NCBI RefSeq assembly: GCF_022662305.1
Contig: NZ_JAKNQH010000009.1
Coordinates: forward strand, 1-64,000
Direction of reading: 5' to 3'
Length of the DNA stretch: 64,000 nucleotides
From: Sphingomonas sp. BAUL-RG-20F-R05-02
Lineage (GTDB): Bacteria; Pseudomonadota; Alphaproteobacteria; Sphingomonadales; Sphingomonadaceae
Shown: one piece after another, positions 1-9,271 of the stretch
Position numbering within the stretch: position 1 is the first letter of the stretch
Layout of the letters: every line of letters begins with the position of its first letter
Notes under the pieces: generated by a model
Databases searched by the model: none
Seen by the model: the letters and a program-made list of their open reading frames with translations, nothing else
Told to the model about the DNA's origin: nothing
Position numbers and translations under genes: made by a program

Positions 1-40
1 ATTCGATGTGCTGAAAGCGTGTGGGTATCGTTGATCATCC

Positions 41-478
41 ATGGCCAACGAACGACTGTCATTGACCCGTGATTTCAACGGCCCATTCGTTCACGGTGCG
101 GACCGGTTGGAGCATAGCGCCAAGCAGCAAGCAGATAGCGCCGATCGGCGCACGGAGCTTGCTGCCGATCGAACAGTCATGGCAGCGGAGCGCACCTACG
201 CAGCCTGGGTCCGTACCGGGCTTGCCGCTCTAGCCGCAGGAATTGGCGCCCGCGCATTGCTTGAGAACATCGTGCCCGGCTGGCTTGCCGGTGCGACCGC
301 AACCGTCCTGATCCTGTTCAGCGGCTTCTGCTTCGTTGCAGCGGTCTGGCGTGAAATGATTCCTATCGCCCCACCGCGGCCCGACACTCAGCGACTGCCG
401 GCTTGGTTGCTGATCTCTGTGAACGGCTTCCTAGCGATTGCCGTCTTGGCGGCACTCGTCGGGATTTGGCTGCAATAA
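41..478 (+). CDS. DUF202 family membrane protein
   Basis: 145-residue protein with a soluble N-terminal third followed by three hydrophobic segments (roughly residues 60-80, 84-104 and 122-143). The stretch RTVMAAERTYAAWVRTGLA is the DUF202 (YidH-like) signature of Arg-Thr/Glu-Arg-Thr/Trp-x-Arg-Thr residues before the first membrane span. The family has no settled function; members are small inner-membrane proteins often found beside transporters. Here it sits directly upstream of an SLC13 permease on the same strand, so co-expression is likely. Start chosen at the first ATG after an upstream stop. Family confident, role unknown. Confidence 0.75.
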   Translation: MANERLSLTRDFNGPFVHGADRLEHSAKQQADSADRRTELAADRTVMAAERTYAAWVRTGLAALAAGIGARALLENIVPGWLAGATATVLILFSGFCFVAAVWREMIPIAPPRPDTQRLPAWLLISVNGFLAIAVLAALVGIWLQ

Positions 479-515
479 CCGGCGTGACTATCGCCATTTT
501 ACGGATTCTGCTTGC

Positions 516-2291
516 ATGACCACGCCGCAACTTATGTCGATTGGCCTGCTGATTGGCATGATGGGCCTCTTTCTTTGGGGCCGATTTCGCTATGATGTCA
601 CGGCCATCATCGCCCTGCTTGCCGGGCTGTCGCTGGGATTGGTGAAGCCCAAAGCGGCATTTACTGGCTTTTCCGATGACATCGTTATCATCGTTGGATC
701 GGCGCTGGTGATCTCATCGGCAATGCAGCGTTCCGGCCTAATCGAGAGCGCGCTCGGGATACTGGCGCGGCGCGTGACACGCGTCCGGTCGCAACTCGTG
801 GTGCTGACTACGGCAGTCGGGGTATCGTCCGGGCTCGTAAAGAACGTCGGTGCCTTGGCTATGCTGATGCCGGCAGCCGTGCAGACGGCGAAGAAATCGG
901 ACACTAGCCCCTCGGTGTTCCTGATGCCGATGTCGTTCGCTTCGCTCCTTGGCGGGTTGATGACCCTCGTTGGTACGTCGCCGAATATTATTGTCAGCAG
1001 AGTACGAGAGCAGATGACCGGTGAGCCGTTCGGCATGTTCGATTATCTGCCAACGGGGCTGGGCCTGCTTGTGGTCGGCCTCATTTTCCTGCGTTTCGGC
1101 TACCGCCTCCTGCCCAGGGAACGCCGCGCAGCGCCGACAATGGGCGAAGCTCTAAACATCACGGACTATGTCACTGAGGCGACCATCCAAGACGGATCGC
1201 CCGCTGTCGGCGAAACGGTTGAGTCCTTCATCGACCGTCATGATAATGAGGTGACGATCGCCAATGTTGTCCGTGACGATGTGCGCACGAGCATTACGGC
1301 CGAGTTCCTTCTGGCTGCCGGCGACACGCTGATCTTGGGCGGTGACCCGGATACGCTTGAGCGTGTCATTGCGGGTGACCACCTAGCACTTGCCGGACAG
1401 CATCGTGACCTACCGGAAGGCAGCGAAGATGATGAGGTTGGCGTCATTGAGGCGGTCATCACCACCGGCTCCGTGTTGGTCCGCCAGTCCGCTGGACGAC
1501 TGCGGCTTCAGCAACGCTATGGCGTCAATCTCATCGCGGTATCGCGCGCCGGCAAACGGCTGACCAAGCAGCTCAGCGAGACCGTCTTGCGCGCCGGCGA
1601 TGTCATTGTTCTTCAAGGACCCCTCACACTCTTGCCGGAACGCATGCGTGACCTCGGTACGCTGCCGCTGGCAGAGCGTGCCCTGCGTCTGGGAAGTTCG
1701 AAGCGTCGCTTCCTACCACTTATCATCCTCGCGGTGGCGATGACCGTAACCGCGACCGGCTATGTGCCTGTGGCCGTCGCCTTCTTCGCCGCTGCCGGTC
1801 TAATGATGGCGACCGGAGCGCTACCGCTGCGAGATGCCTATGATGGCGTCGAATGGCCAATTCTCATCATGCTGGGCGCGCTCATTCCGGTCAGTGAAAC
1901 CCTGCGCACCACCGGCGCGTCGGATGTACTCGCGACCTCGCTTGCCCATCTGGCGGCCTCCTTGCCGCCATGGGGCGCGGTCGCCCTGATCCTCGTAGCG
2001 GCGATGGCTGTGACGCCGTTTCTCAACAATGCCGCGACGGTCTTGGTGATGGCGCCAATCGCGGCGGTGTTCGCGCATGACCTCGGATATCGCCCCGAAG
2101 CCTTCCTCATCGGGACCGCTATCGGGGCAGGATGCGATTTCCTGACGCCGATTGGGCATCAGTGTAACACCTTGGTTTTTGGTCCTGGGGGCTACCGCTT
2201 CAGCGATTACGCCCGGCTGGGCGCACCACTATCGGTTCTGGTGGTCTTGGTTGGTACGCCTCTAGTGATGTGGACTTGGCCACTGCACTGA
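516..2291 (+). CDS. SLC13-type (CitMHS/ArsB-like) permease with two TrkA-C domains
   Basis: 591 residues from the ATG at 516; earlier in-frame starts lie inside the preceding gene. Two blocks of membrane helices flank a soluble centre (about residues 210-400) containing two RCK_C/TrkA-C-like repeats, the usual build of bacterial SLC13 permeases that move sulfate, carboxylates or other anions with cations. Motifs such as VGTSPNIIVSR in the first half and FLNNAATVLVMAPIA in the second match the paired SxxN hairpins of the ion transporter superfamily. The substrate cannot be read from sequence; with an anion ClC downstream an inorganic anion is plausible. Confidence 0.8.
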   Translation: MTTPQLMSIGLLIGMMGLFLWGRFRYDVTAIIALLAGLSLGLVKPKAAFTGFSDDIVIIVGSALVISSAMQRSGLIESALGILARRVTRVRSQLVVLTTAVGVSSGLVKNVGALAMLMPAAVQTAKKSDTSPSVFLMPMSFASLLGGLMTLVGTSPNIIVSRVREQMTGEPFGMFDYLPTGLGLLVVGLIFLRFGYRLLPRERRAAPTMGEALNITDYVTEATIQDGSPAVGETVESFIDRHDNEVTIANVVRDDVRTSITAEFLLAAGDTLILGGDPDTLERVIAGDHLALAGQHRDLPEGSEDDEVGVIEAVITTGSVLVRQSAGRLRLQQRYGVNLIAVSRAGKRLTKQLSETVLRAGDVIVLQGPLTLLPERMRDLGTLPLAERALRLGSSKRRFLPLIILAVAMTVTATGYVPVAVAFFAAAGLMMATGALPLRDAYDGVEWPILIMLGALIPVSETLRTTGASDVLATSLAHLAASLPPWGAVALILVAAMAVTPFLNNAATVLVMAPIAAVFAHDLGYRPEAFLIGTAIGAGCDFLTPIGHQCNTLVFGPGGYRFSDYARLGAPLSVLVVLVGTPLVMWTWPLH

Positions 2292-2307
2292 TCGCCGGGT
2301 ACTGTTG

Positions 2308-2598
2308 ATGGGCAGCATGGCCAAGCCGCAGGCGTTCGAAGATACTGAATGGCGTCCGTGGCGAGGAAGCGTACCGGGCGGCTCGGAAGGTTGTGGCACC
2401 GCAGATGTAGCAGGCGTAGGCGGCTTCATGCGTTTTTTCCACTCGCGGGCAGCCATGCCCGTTCTCATCGTCCTACTGCTTGCAACAATCACGGCAGCTG
2501 GACTGGCGACGTCTTGGACGCTGTCGATTGTGATGTGGCTTTCGAGCGCCGTTCTCGCCGCAGCCCTGTTTGCAACCTTGATGCAGGACGCCGACTGA
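2308..2598 (+). CDS. small two-helix membrane protein
   Basis: Up to 96 residues from ATG 2308; a shorter start at 2428 (56 residues) would leave just the two hydrophobic helices. The C-terminal half is clearly membrane-spanning (LIVLLLATITAAGLATSW, then WLSSAVLAAALFATLM). The N-terminal half is not convincing as protein, so the internal start is quite possible. It lies between the SLC13 and ClC genes on the same strand and ends one base before the ClC gene, which suggests a shared transcript. No family recognised. Confidence 0.45.
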   Translation: MGSMAKPQAFEDTEWRPWRGSVPGGSEGCGTADVAGVGGFMRFFHSRAAMPVLIVLLLATITAAGLATSWTLSIVMWLSSAVLAAALFATLMQDAD

Positions 2599-2599
2599 C

Positions 2600-4378
2600 A
2601 TGGCTTCAGCGCCACTGATCGATAGCGCAGCTAGTCCACCTGGATCTGGTCGGGTGGCGCCATCGTGGCTCCGTAAAGCTTTTCGATCCAGCGAAGCTGC
2701 ACTCATCGTGCTGGCCATCATGATCGGCAGTGCAGCCGGATTGCTCAGTGTCGTCCAGGGTACGCTCGCACAGGCGATGCAGCATCTGCTTTATGCCTTG
2801 TCGCCGGATGAAAGGCTGAGTGCGGCCACGACGATCCCTTACCTTGCTCTACTTGCCCTGCCGGCTGGTGGAGCCGTCCTCGCACTCTTCTCTTGGGTTA
2901 CTCATGCTCGCCGGCGCCGGATGGTCGACGCTGTAGAGGCGAACGCCCTTCATGGTGGTCGCATGTCATGGTCCGACAGCCTCGTTATCTCCGGGCAAAC
3001 GATCCTTTCCAACGGCTTCGGTGCGTCTGTGGGGCTTGAGGCGGCGTATGCGCAGTTGGGAGGGCTCGTCGCCTCGCTCAGCGGCAACTGGTTTGCGTTA
3101 CGCAGGTCCGATCTGCGCATCTTGGTCGGCGCCGGAACGGGCGCCGCCATCGCAGGTGCATTCGGGGCTCCATTAGCTGGGGCCTTCTATGCCTTTGAGA
3201 TCGTAATCGGGGCCTATACGATATCAGCGCTGGCACCTGTCGCTGCGGCGTGCCTGGCGAGTGTCCTTGTGGCGCAGGCGTTTGGTGCTCAACCGTATCT
3301 GGTTGCGGCTAATGCAGGCGAACAGATCGAGACGTTCCACTACCTTCTCTACGCCGGTCTTGGGGCCTGTGCCGCTGGCGCTGGTATACTGCTGATGCGG
3401 GCTGTTGCGGAGATGGAAGCAGCTACACGCAAACTGCCGATACCCTCGATTTGCCGGCCGATATTGGGCGGTCTTCTGCTCATCCCTCTGGCGATGCTCA
3501 CGCCGCAAATTCTCTCTGCTGGTCACGGCGCCCTCCACCTCAATCTTGAAGCCGAGGTATCGCTGCGCTTCCTCGCCGCCATCTTCGTCGTCAAGTGCGC
3601 GGCCTCCATCATCTCACTTGGCTTTGGCTTCCGCGGTGGCCTGTTCTTCGCATCCTTGTTCTTGGGCAGCCTGCTGGGTCACCTGTTTGCTGGTTCACTC
3701 GAATGGATTGTCGGATCGCCTGTGATCGACCCGCACAATGCGGCCCTGGTGGGGATGGCCGCATTAGCGGTCGCCGTAGTTGGCGGGCCGATGACGATGG
3801 CGATGCTAGTCCTTGAGGCGACCCACGACTTCTCCCTTGCCGGCGCGGCCATTGCAGCATCGCTGGTCTCGTCCACCATCGTCCGCGAGCTGTTCGGCTA
3901 TTCCTTTTCTACGTGGCGCCTGCATCTCCGGGGCGAAACCATCAAAAGCGCCCGCGATGTCGGCTGGGTCAGAACGCTTACAGCGGGCAAGATGATGCGA
4001 CGTGTCGAAAGGGCTACGCCGTGCAACACGACGATCGCCGAGTTTCGTCGGGCGTTTCCGCTTGGTTCCACAAGTCGGGTCCTACTAGTCGATGACCACG
4101 AAAATTATGGCGGTATCGTACAGACTGCCAGTGCATTTGCCGAAGAGGTCGATCAGAAGGCACCGATCGGGTCGCTGGCGATCCACACGGGTCTCGCCCT
4201 TACGCCGGATTCAGACATCAGAAGCGTCATGACTACGTTCGATACCGAAGGTGCGGACGAACTGGCGGTAGTTGGAAGCGACGGGGCAGTTCTCGGCATC
4301 CTCTCCGAGAGCTATGCGCGACGCCGCTACGCAGAGGAATTGGACAAGGCGCAACGTGAGTTGTTTGGAGAAAGCTGA
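2600..4378 (+). CDS. ClC-family anion channel/antiporter with C-terminal CBS region
   Basis: 592 residues. A ClC core of many hydrophobic helices spans about residues 30-440, with the ClC filter region recognisable as GASVGLEAAYAQLGG (Glu at the gating position) and GAPLAGAFYAFEIVIG. A soluble C-terminal region of about 130 residues looks like a degenerate CBS pair. It lacks the GNNLI and GREGT motifs of fluoride-specific CLC-F proteins, so it is probably a chloride-type ClC and distinct from the protein at 24294-25694. It closes a same-strand group of four membrane protein genes. Confidence 0.8.
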   Translation: MASAPLIDSAASPPGSGRVAPSWLRKAFRSSEAALIVLAIMIGSAAGLLSVVQGTLAQAMQHLLYALSPDERLSAATTIPYLALLALPAGGAVLALFSWVTHARRRRMVDAVEANALHGGRMSWSDSLVISGQTILSNGFGASVGLEAAYAQLGGLVASLSGNWFALRRSDLRILVGAGTGAAIAGAFGAPLAGAFYAFEIVIGAYTISALAPVAAACLASVLVAQAFGAQPYLVAANAGEQIETFHYLLYAGLGACAAGAGILLMRAVAEMEAATRKLPIPSICRPILGGLLLIPLAMLTPQILSAGHGALHLNLEAEVSLRFLAAIFVVKCAASIISLGFGFRGGLFFASLFLGSLLGHLFAGSLEWIVGSPVIDPHNAALVGMAALAVAVVGGPMTMAMLVLEATHDFSLAGAAIAASLVSSTIVRELFGYSFSTWRLHLRGETIKSARDVGWVRTLTAGKMMRRVERATPCNTTIAEFRRAFPLGSTSRVLLVDDHENYGGIVQTASAFAEEVDQKAPIGSLAIHTGLALTPDSDIRSVMTTFDTEGADELAVVGSDGAVLGILSESYARRRYAEELDKAQRELFGES

Positions 4379-4406
4379 CCAGCCGGCACGCAGCAAACGC
4401 TTCGTC

Positions 4407-4800
4407 CTACCGGTCTCGCTTAAGCCGGGCTTCGATTTTGACCCAGAACATGCCGCATCGCAGACCCATTCCGGCGAGTTGGGCGCCATGTACTGACATC
4501 AGCTCCGCACCGCGGCGAAACTGTTCAACCGGCACGGATATGGCGACGAACAGCCCGGCGTAGAGCAGCTGCGACATGATCGAGTGGATCACGACGGCGA
4601 CCCCCAGCACTATCAGGCGGGCAGGCACGGAAGGCCGATGCGGCGCCGGATCGGGGCCTGTAATGAGCTAGGCGTAAAGGCATCCTGCTGCGACGAAATG
4701 GAAGTGCACCAGGTAGTGGAGCGCACCTGCCCTCTCTAAAGCAGCCAGTCCGCTTTCCTTCCCATTGTCGGCATTCAGCGGCCCGATATGTAGAAAACCC
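4407..4800 (-). pseudogene. relic of cytochrome oxidase assembly factor CtaG (caa3 type)
   Basis: Reading leftward from about 4750 there is CtaG-like protein sequence (HYLVHFHFVAAGCLYA, then a TAG where the family has Trp, then GPDPAPHRPSVPARLIVLGV, IMSQLLYAGLFVAI and RRGAELM). After that the frame is lost and the remaining C-terminus is not recognisable. The internal stop, missing N-terminal half and lost C-terminus show a dead fragment. Inferred from remembered family sequence; no alignment was made. Confidence 0.5.
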
Positions 4801-4927
4801 AGTCGTAATCACCATTGTGCGACAAACAAGTGCTTTCCGACACTCTCGAGACGTCGTGTCGACCTAGCCCAGCGTCATGCCGAATATACCGGACACGGAC
4901 AGCGGGGCGCAGGTTTCACCGGAATCC

Positions 4928-6346
4928 TCATTTTTGCACCTGAACGACAGCGCCCGGCATCATCGGGTCGCCCGGAGCAATGACGAGGTAACGGCGCATG
5001 TCGCCTTTCGCGTCGCTGACGATCTGGCGGAGCGGTCCGAGCGTGTTTACTATCGCGCCGCCCGCCGGATTGGTCATGAACTTCGCCAGAGGCTGGATCA
5101 CGCCGCTGCCGTCAGCGTGGGAGGATAATCCAAGGACATAGGGCATCTTTGGGCTGAGGCCCGCAACCGCCGCCTGCAAAATCTGGACCTGGCCTTGATC
5201 GAATAGCGTGACCTGGCTGCGCCCAGTCCCGGATAGAGTCAGCTGGATCTTCATGCCGGCCTGCGCGAGCGGCACCAGGTTTGCACGGCCATCGCCTACC
5301 GGCACCGCGCCGGGAACATATGCCACGCCTTGCGGCCCCTGACCGATTGGAATCGTCGCGATGACGGTGTTGCTTGCTGTGTCGATCGCCGCGACCGCAT
5401 CGGCGTTCTCCAGCCCGACATACATCCGCGTGCCGTCGCCCGACGGCCATAGGCCGTGCGGGAGCGCGCCGACCGGGATGCTCGCCACCTGCACGAAGTC
5501 AGTGGTGCGGAACACCTTCACGACATTCTCGGTGCCGACCGTCACAAAGGCGAACTGGCCATTCTTATTGCGGGCGATATTGACGTGGTTGGTGATCGCG
5601 CCGGTATCGAACGTCTTGAGCACTGCGAAGGGTGGCTTGGCGTCGAACACCATGACCTTGCCGACGTCCTTGAGCGTCAACCAGACCTGCTTACCGTCGG
5701 GCGTCGCGGCGATGTCAGGGCAGAACGGGCTCGCCTGCTTGACGCGACCGACGATCTTCTTCGAGGCGGTGTCGATCACAACTGTCTCGGGCGAGAAGCT
5801 CGAACAGACGTAACCGTATTTCCCGTTTGGCGAAAAGATCGTCATGCCGGGGCCATTAGGAACGGGGATGCGCGTGGTCGGCGCGAAGGTCTTACCGTCG
5901 AGCACCTGGATATAATCCTCGCCGCGCACCGCGACCCAGACTTCGCGACCGTCGGGGCGGAAGAACGCTTCGTGCGGCGATCGGCCCACATAGGTCGTGT
6001 GCTTCACGGCATTGGTCGCAGTGTCGATGAACGTCACCGAGTTCGAGCCGATCGATATTACCGCCAGCGTCTTGCGATCGGGCGAGAAGCCCATGCCGTG
6101 CACGAGCAGCTGCCCCTTGTAGAGCGGGCTGAGATTGGCCGGGGTCTGGTCGCCGAGCTTGATGACGCCGAGCAGCGTGTTGGTCGACGGATCGATCACC
6201 GACACGGTGTTGGAGAACTGGTCCGAAGTGTAGAACCGGTCGTGCGCGCTAACAGGGATGTCGGGGGTCGCGTTCGGTACCTGCTGCGCAAATGCCGGGG
6301 CCGAAAAAGACAGGGCAGCACAGGCGGTTAAGGTAAAACGCTTCAT
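4928..6346 (-). CDS. secreted YncE-like beta-propeller protein
   Basis: 472 residues with a clear signal peptide (MKRFTLTACAALSFSAPAFA, cleavage near AFAQQ). The body is a run of about 40-residue repeats containing VSVIDPSTNTLLGVI, VTFIDTATNAV and AAIDTASNTVIATIP, typical of YVTN/YncE seven-bladed propellers in the periplasm. The last ~110 residues form a separate domain. It follows the DUF305 gene with a 4-base ATGA overlap, so the two are translated together. Propellers of this kind often accompany metal-handling genes, but the ligand is unknown. Confidence 0.75.
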   Translation of the reverse strand: MKRFTLTACAALSFSAPAFAQQVPNATPDIPVSAHDRFYTSDQFSNTVSVIDPSTNTLLGVIKLGDQTPANLSPLYKGQLLVHGMGFSPDRKTLAVISIGSNSVTFIDTATNAVKHTTYVGRSPHEAFFRPDGREVWVAVRGEDYIQVLDGKTFAPTTRIPVPNGPGMTIFSPNGKYGYVCSSFSPETVVIDTASKKIVGRVKQASPFCPDIAATPDGKQVWLTLKDVGKVMVFDAKPPFAVLKTFDTGAITNHVNIARNKNGQFAFVTVGTENVVKVFRTTDFVQVASIPVGALPHGLWPSGDGTRMYVGLENADAVAAIDTASNTVIATIPIGQGPQGVAYVPGAVPVGDGRANLVPLAQAGMKIQLTLSGTGRSQVTLFDQGQVQILQAAVAGLSPKMPYVLGLSSHADGSGVIQPLAKFMTNPAGGAIVNTLGPLRQIVSDAKGDMRRYLVIAPGDPMMPGAVVQVQK

Positions 6347-6723
6347 GGACGGTCTCCGTGATGGGGGTGACCGGTCGCGGTCGGTTCGGTGTGAGGCAGC
6401 AACGCGCCGCCTTCGGATAGGATGCCCTGCATCACCGCGATTTCCTGACGCTGTTTGACGATGATTCCCTGGGCGAGCCGGCGCAGGCGTTCATCCTTGC
6501 CGAACCGCAGTTCGACTTCGGCCATGTCGATCGCGCCCTGATGATGCGGGATCATCATTTTGGCGAAGTCGCGATCGGGATCGCTCGAATAACCGGTCAT
6601 CATCGCGCCGTGCATCCGCGCCATCGCCGCATCCATTGCGGACGCGAAACCGTCCGTTTGCGCTAAAGCACCCGTCGATACGGACACGGCTATCGCCGTT
6701 AGCAAAGCCGTGCGAAATTTCAT
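6343..6723 (-). CDS. secreted DUF305 protein
   Basis: 126 residues from the ATG at 6723 (an ATG at 6729 is possible; 6723 is better spaced from an AAGG Shine-Dalgarno). Signal peptide MKFRTALLTAIAVSVSTGALA, then a ferritin-like helical DUF305 domain with the diagnostic MMIPHHQGAIDMAEVEL motif and a further His-rich C-terminus (ATGHPHHGD). DUF305 proteins are periplasmic and often sit with copper or other metal resistance genes. First gene of a leftward pair with the YncE-like gene; the 260-base gap to the rightward propeller gene at 6984 should hold divergent promoters. Confidence 0.75.
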   Translation of the reverse strand: MKFRTALLTAIAVSVSTGALAQTDGFASAMDAAMARMHGAMMTGYSSDPDRDFAKMMIPHHQGAIDMAEVELRFGKDERLRRLAQGIIVKQRQEIAVMQGILSEGGALLPHTEPTATGHPHHGDRP

Positions 6724-6983
6724 CGTCATGCCTTTAGTGTTCCCATTTATGACACGCGAGCGATCAACGCCGAGCGTGACAGCGTAATGATCGCGGCGCA
6801 GCCGTCGATCCAACGCATAAGCATGGTTGTTCTGATCATCTAACAAGAACGGTAGGCGATCTATGATCGCGTTTTCGTATTGAAACCATCGCGACCATGC
6901 GTTGGACGCAGGGGACATATCGGTCGATCTAACGGCATCGGACTGGCACGATCACCCGCCGGATCCGCGATAAGGATCAAACG

Positions 6984-8153
6984 ATGAAAGCTGCGATCGT
7001 TTTGGTTGCCGCGATGTTGGCCTCCGTAGCGCCAGTCCCGGTGATCGCTCAGGCCTATTGGGCTGCACCTGCGGCGGACGACTTTCCCTACGATATCAAG
7101 GCGGTTCAGGCACCGTGGTCGAAGGCTGATATCGACCTCAGCCATCATGACCGGATCTATGTGTCTGACCCTACATCGACGAAGATCGTTGTCATCGATC
7201 CTGCAGCGGGCAACGAACTGGGACGCATCGACCTCGCCAAAAGCGCGATAGCTGAGCCCAGCTTTTCCAGCCCCAGAGTCCAGCACCTGGCTGCAACGCG
7301 TGACGGGCGGACCCTGGCGGTATCGGCATCAGCGCAGCACAGTGTGACGCTCGTAGATCTGGCCACGAACACGGAACGAGGCCGGACCGTGTTCCAGACG
7401 TCGCCTACCGCCGTCGCGTTTACGCCCAATGGGCACGAACTCTGGGTTTCGCTCGGCGATGAACATGCCATCGCGGTCGTGGATCCTAAGACCGCGCGGG
7501 AGATCACCCGCGTACCAGCAAGTGGCGGAGCGGGCGCGACCATCCTGTCGCCAAACGGACGCTATGCCTTTGTATCGCTTACTGAAAGGCCGTCCATCCT
7601 GGTTGTCGACGTCGAGGATCGGCGCGTCGTCGGACACGTTGCCAGCAACGGTGCAGGTGCGGGAGCAATCGCGGTCTCGCCAGATGGCAAACAGATCTGG
7701 GCAACACGCCGCGAGAGCGGCACGACCACGGTCTTTGCTGCCAAACCGCCGTTTGCGGTACACGAAGTGATAAACACTGGTCCAGCGACGGGCGCGGTCA
7801 ACTTCGCCCAGCGCGCAGACGATTCCTTTGCCTATGTCAGCGTTGGCGGCGATCAACCTGCAATCAAGGTCTATAGAACCGACAGCCTGGAGGCTGTGGC
7901 AACCGTCCCGCTACAAGCGGCTCCGAGTGCGGTTTGGCCGTCGGGCGATGGTACGAGGATCTATGCCAGCCTGGCCGGAACCAACAAGGTCGCTGGGATC
8001 GACACGCTGACGTACACCACCGTGTCGACGATCCCGATCAGTACGGATGCGCAAAGCCTGATCTACGTTCCTGGTGCCGTAAGATCAGGAAAAGGTCTCG
8101 CCAATCTGGTGCCATCCGGGCGCGATGCGGCGCTTGCCCTGGCGGCGCGTTAA
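6984..8153 (+). CDS. secreted YncE-like beta-propeller protein (second copy)
   Basis: 389 residues with a signal peptide (cleavage near PVIAQAYW). Repeats such as [31 protein letters not shown] and [17 protein letters not shown] define the YVTN/YncE propeller. It is clearly related to the protein at 4928-6346 but lacks that protein's extra C-terminal domain. Divergently arranged from the DUF305/YncE pair, so the three genes form one locus. Malate dehydrogenase follows 46 bases downstream on the same strand. Confidence 0.75.
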   Translation: MKAAIVLVAAMLASVAPVPVIAQAYWAAPAADDFPYDIKAVQAPWSKADIDLSHHDRIYVSDPTSTKIVVIDPAAGNELGRIDLAKSAIAEPSFSSPRVQHLAATRDGRTLAVSASAQHSVTLVDLATNTERGRTVFQTSPTAVAFTPNGHELWVSLGDEHAIAVVDPKTAREITRVPASGGAGATILSPNGRYAFVSLTERPSILVVDVEDRRVVGHVASNGAGAGAIAVSPDGKQIWATRRESGTTTVFAAKPPFAVHEVINTGPATGAVNFAQRADDSFAYVSVGGDQPAIKVYRTDSLEAVATVPLQAAPSAVWPSGDGTRIYASLAGTNKVAGIDTLTYTTVSTIPISTDAQSLIYVPGAVRSGKGLANLVPSGRDAALALAAR

Positions 8154-8199
8154 TCGGTCTCACACCGTCTGTAATCTTCCAACGAAAGCCCTTTCCAAA

Positions 8200-9183
8200 A
8201 TGACCAAGCCCCCCGTCAGGATCGCGATCAGCGGTGCCGCAGGACAAATTTGCTATTCGCTGCTCTTCCGGGTCGCGCAGGGTGACGTGTTCGGACCGGA
8301 CCAGCCCGTTATCCTTCAACTGCTCGACGTGCCGCAGGCGCTGGACGCAGTACGCGGCGTGGTCATGGAACTGGAGGATTGCGCGTTTCCGCTGCTGGCA
8401 GATGTGATCATTACTGATGATCCGATGGTGGCTTTCAAGGACATCGATGCGGCCATGCTGGTCGGGTCTCGTCCCCGCTCGAAGGGCATGGAGCGCCGTG
8501 ATTTGCTCGCTGCCAACGCAGCGATCTTCAAGACGCAGGGCGCAGCGCTGGACGCAGTGGCCAAACGCGACGCCAAGATCCTGGTCGTCGGCAATCCCGC
8601 CAACACAAATGCCTGGATCCTTGCGCAAAGCGCGCCGGGTTTCCCTGCCGAAAACATCACGTCGATGATCCGCCTCGATCACAATCGCGCGCAGGGACAG
8701 CTTGCGGCCAAAGCGGGTGTCGGTGTCGATGCGATTACAAAGCTCGTCGTCTGGGGAAACCATTCGCCGACGATGTTTGCCGACTGGGGGAATGCCGAAC
8801 TCGATGGCCAAAAGCTTGCCGACCGTATCGGAAACGAGGCCTGGTACCGCGAGACCCTGATCCCCACCGTTGCGCAGCGCGGCACCGCGATCATCGAAGC
8901 ACGGGGTGCGTCCTCGGCCGCATCGGCCGCAAATGCGGCGATCGACCATCTGCGCGATTGGGTGCACGGCGCAGGCGACAATTGGGTGTCGATGGGCGTG
9001 GTGTCAGACGGCTCCTACGGTATCCCGCAAGGGCTGGTGTGCGGCGTGCCGGTGCTCTGCAAAAGCGGTGGCTATGTGCGTATCGAAGGACTGATCCTCG
9101 ATCCATTCCAGCGAACGATGCTCGATCGCACGATTGCCGAACTGGTCGATGAACGTGAGGCGGTTATCGACATTCTGAAATGA
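8200..9183 (+). CDS. mdh: malate dehydrogenase (NAD-dependent)
   Basis: 327 residues from ATG 8200, the size of the homodimeric cytosolic-type malate dehydrogenase. The N-terminal Rossmann motif [17 protein letters not shown], the substrate-binding loop [24 protein letters not shown] and the catalytic His in [12 protein letters not shown] are all present, so it should be active in the malate/oxaloacetate reaction. The loop has SRPRSKG where many homologues have ARPRGPG. Sphingomonad chromosomes normally carry another malate dehydrogenase, so this may be an accessory copy; why it sits between stress genes is not clear. Confidence 0.85.
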   Translation: MTKPPVRIAISGAAGQICYSLLFRVAQGDVFGPDQPVILQLLDVPQALDAVRGVVMELEDCAFPLLADVIITDDPMVAFKDIDAAMLVGSRPRSKGMERRDLLAANAAIFKTQGAALDAVAKRDAKILVVGNPANTNAWILAQSAPGFPAENITSMIRLDHNRAQGQLAAKAGVGVDAITKLVVWGNHSPTMFADWGNAELDGQKLADRIGNEAWYRETLIPTVAQRGTAIIEARGASSAASAANAAIDHLRDWVHGAGDNWVSMGVVSDGSYGIPQGLVCGVPVLCKSGGYVRIEGLILDPFQRTMLDRTIAELVDEREAVIDILK

Positions 9184-9193
9184 CCAATCTGTA

Positions 9194-9216
9194 ATTATGA
9201 TTGAAACGACCATAAT
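9194..9216. promoter_or_regulatory. candidate LysR operator
   Basis: A perfect inverted repeat ATTATG-N11-CATAAT lies 56 bases upstream of the LysR gene start. It fits the T-N11-A dyad bound by LysR-type regulators, so autoregulation and control of the sulfite module are inferred. Confidence 0.5.
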
Positions 9217-9271
9217 ATTTGGTTGGTGCGATTGATCTCCTTTCCCTATCATTGGGGCAAGGAGATCGGGC

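Noticed and set aside
2600..4378. First ClC as a fluoride exporter
   Set aside because: Lacks the GNNLI and GREGT features of CLC-F and has a CBS-type tail.
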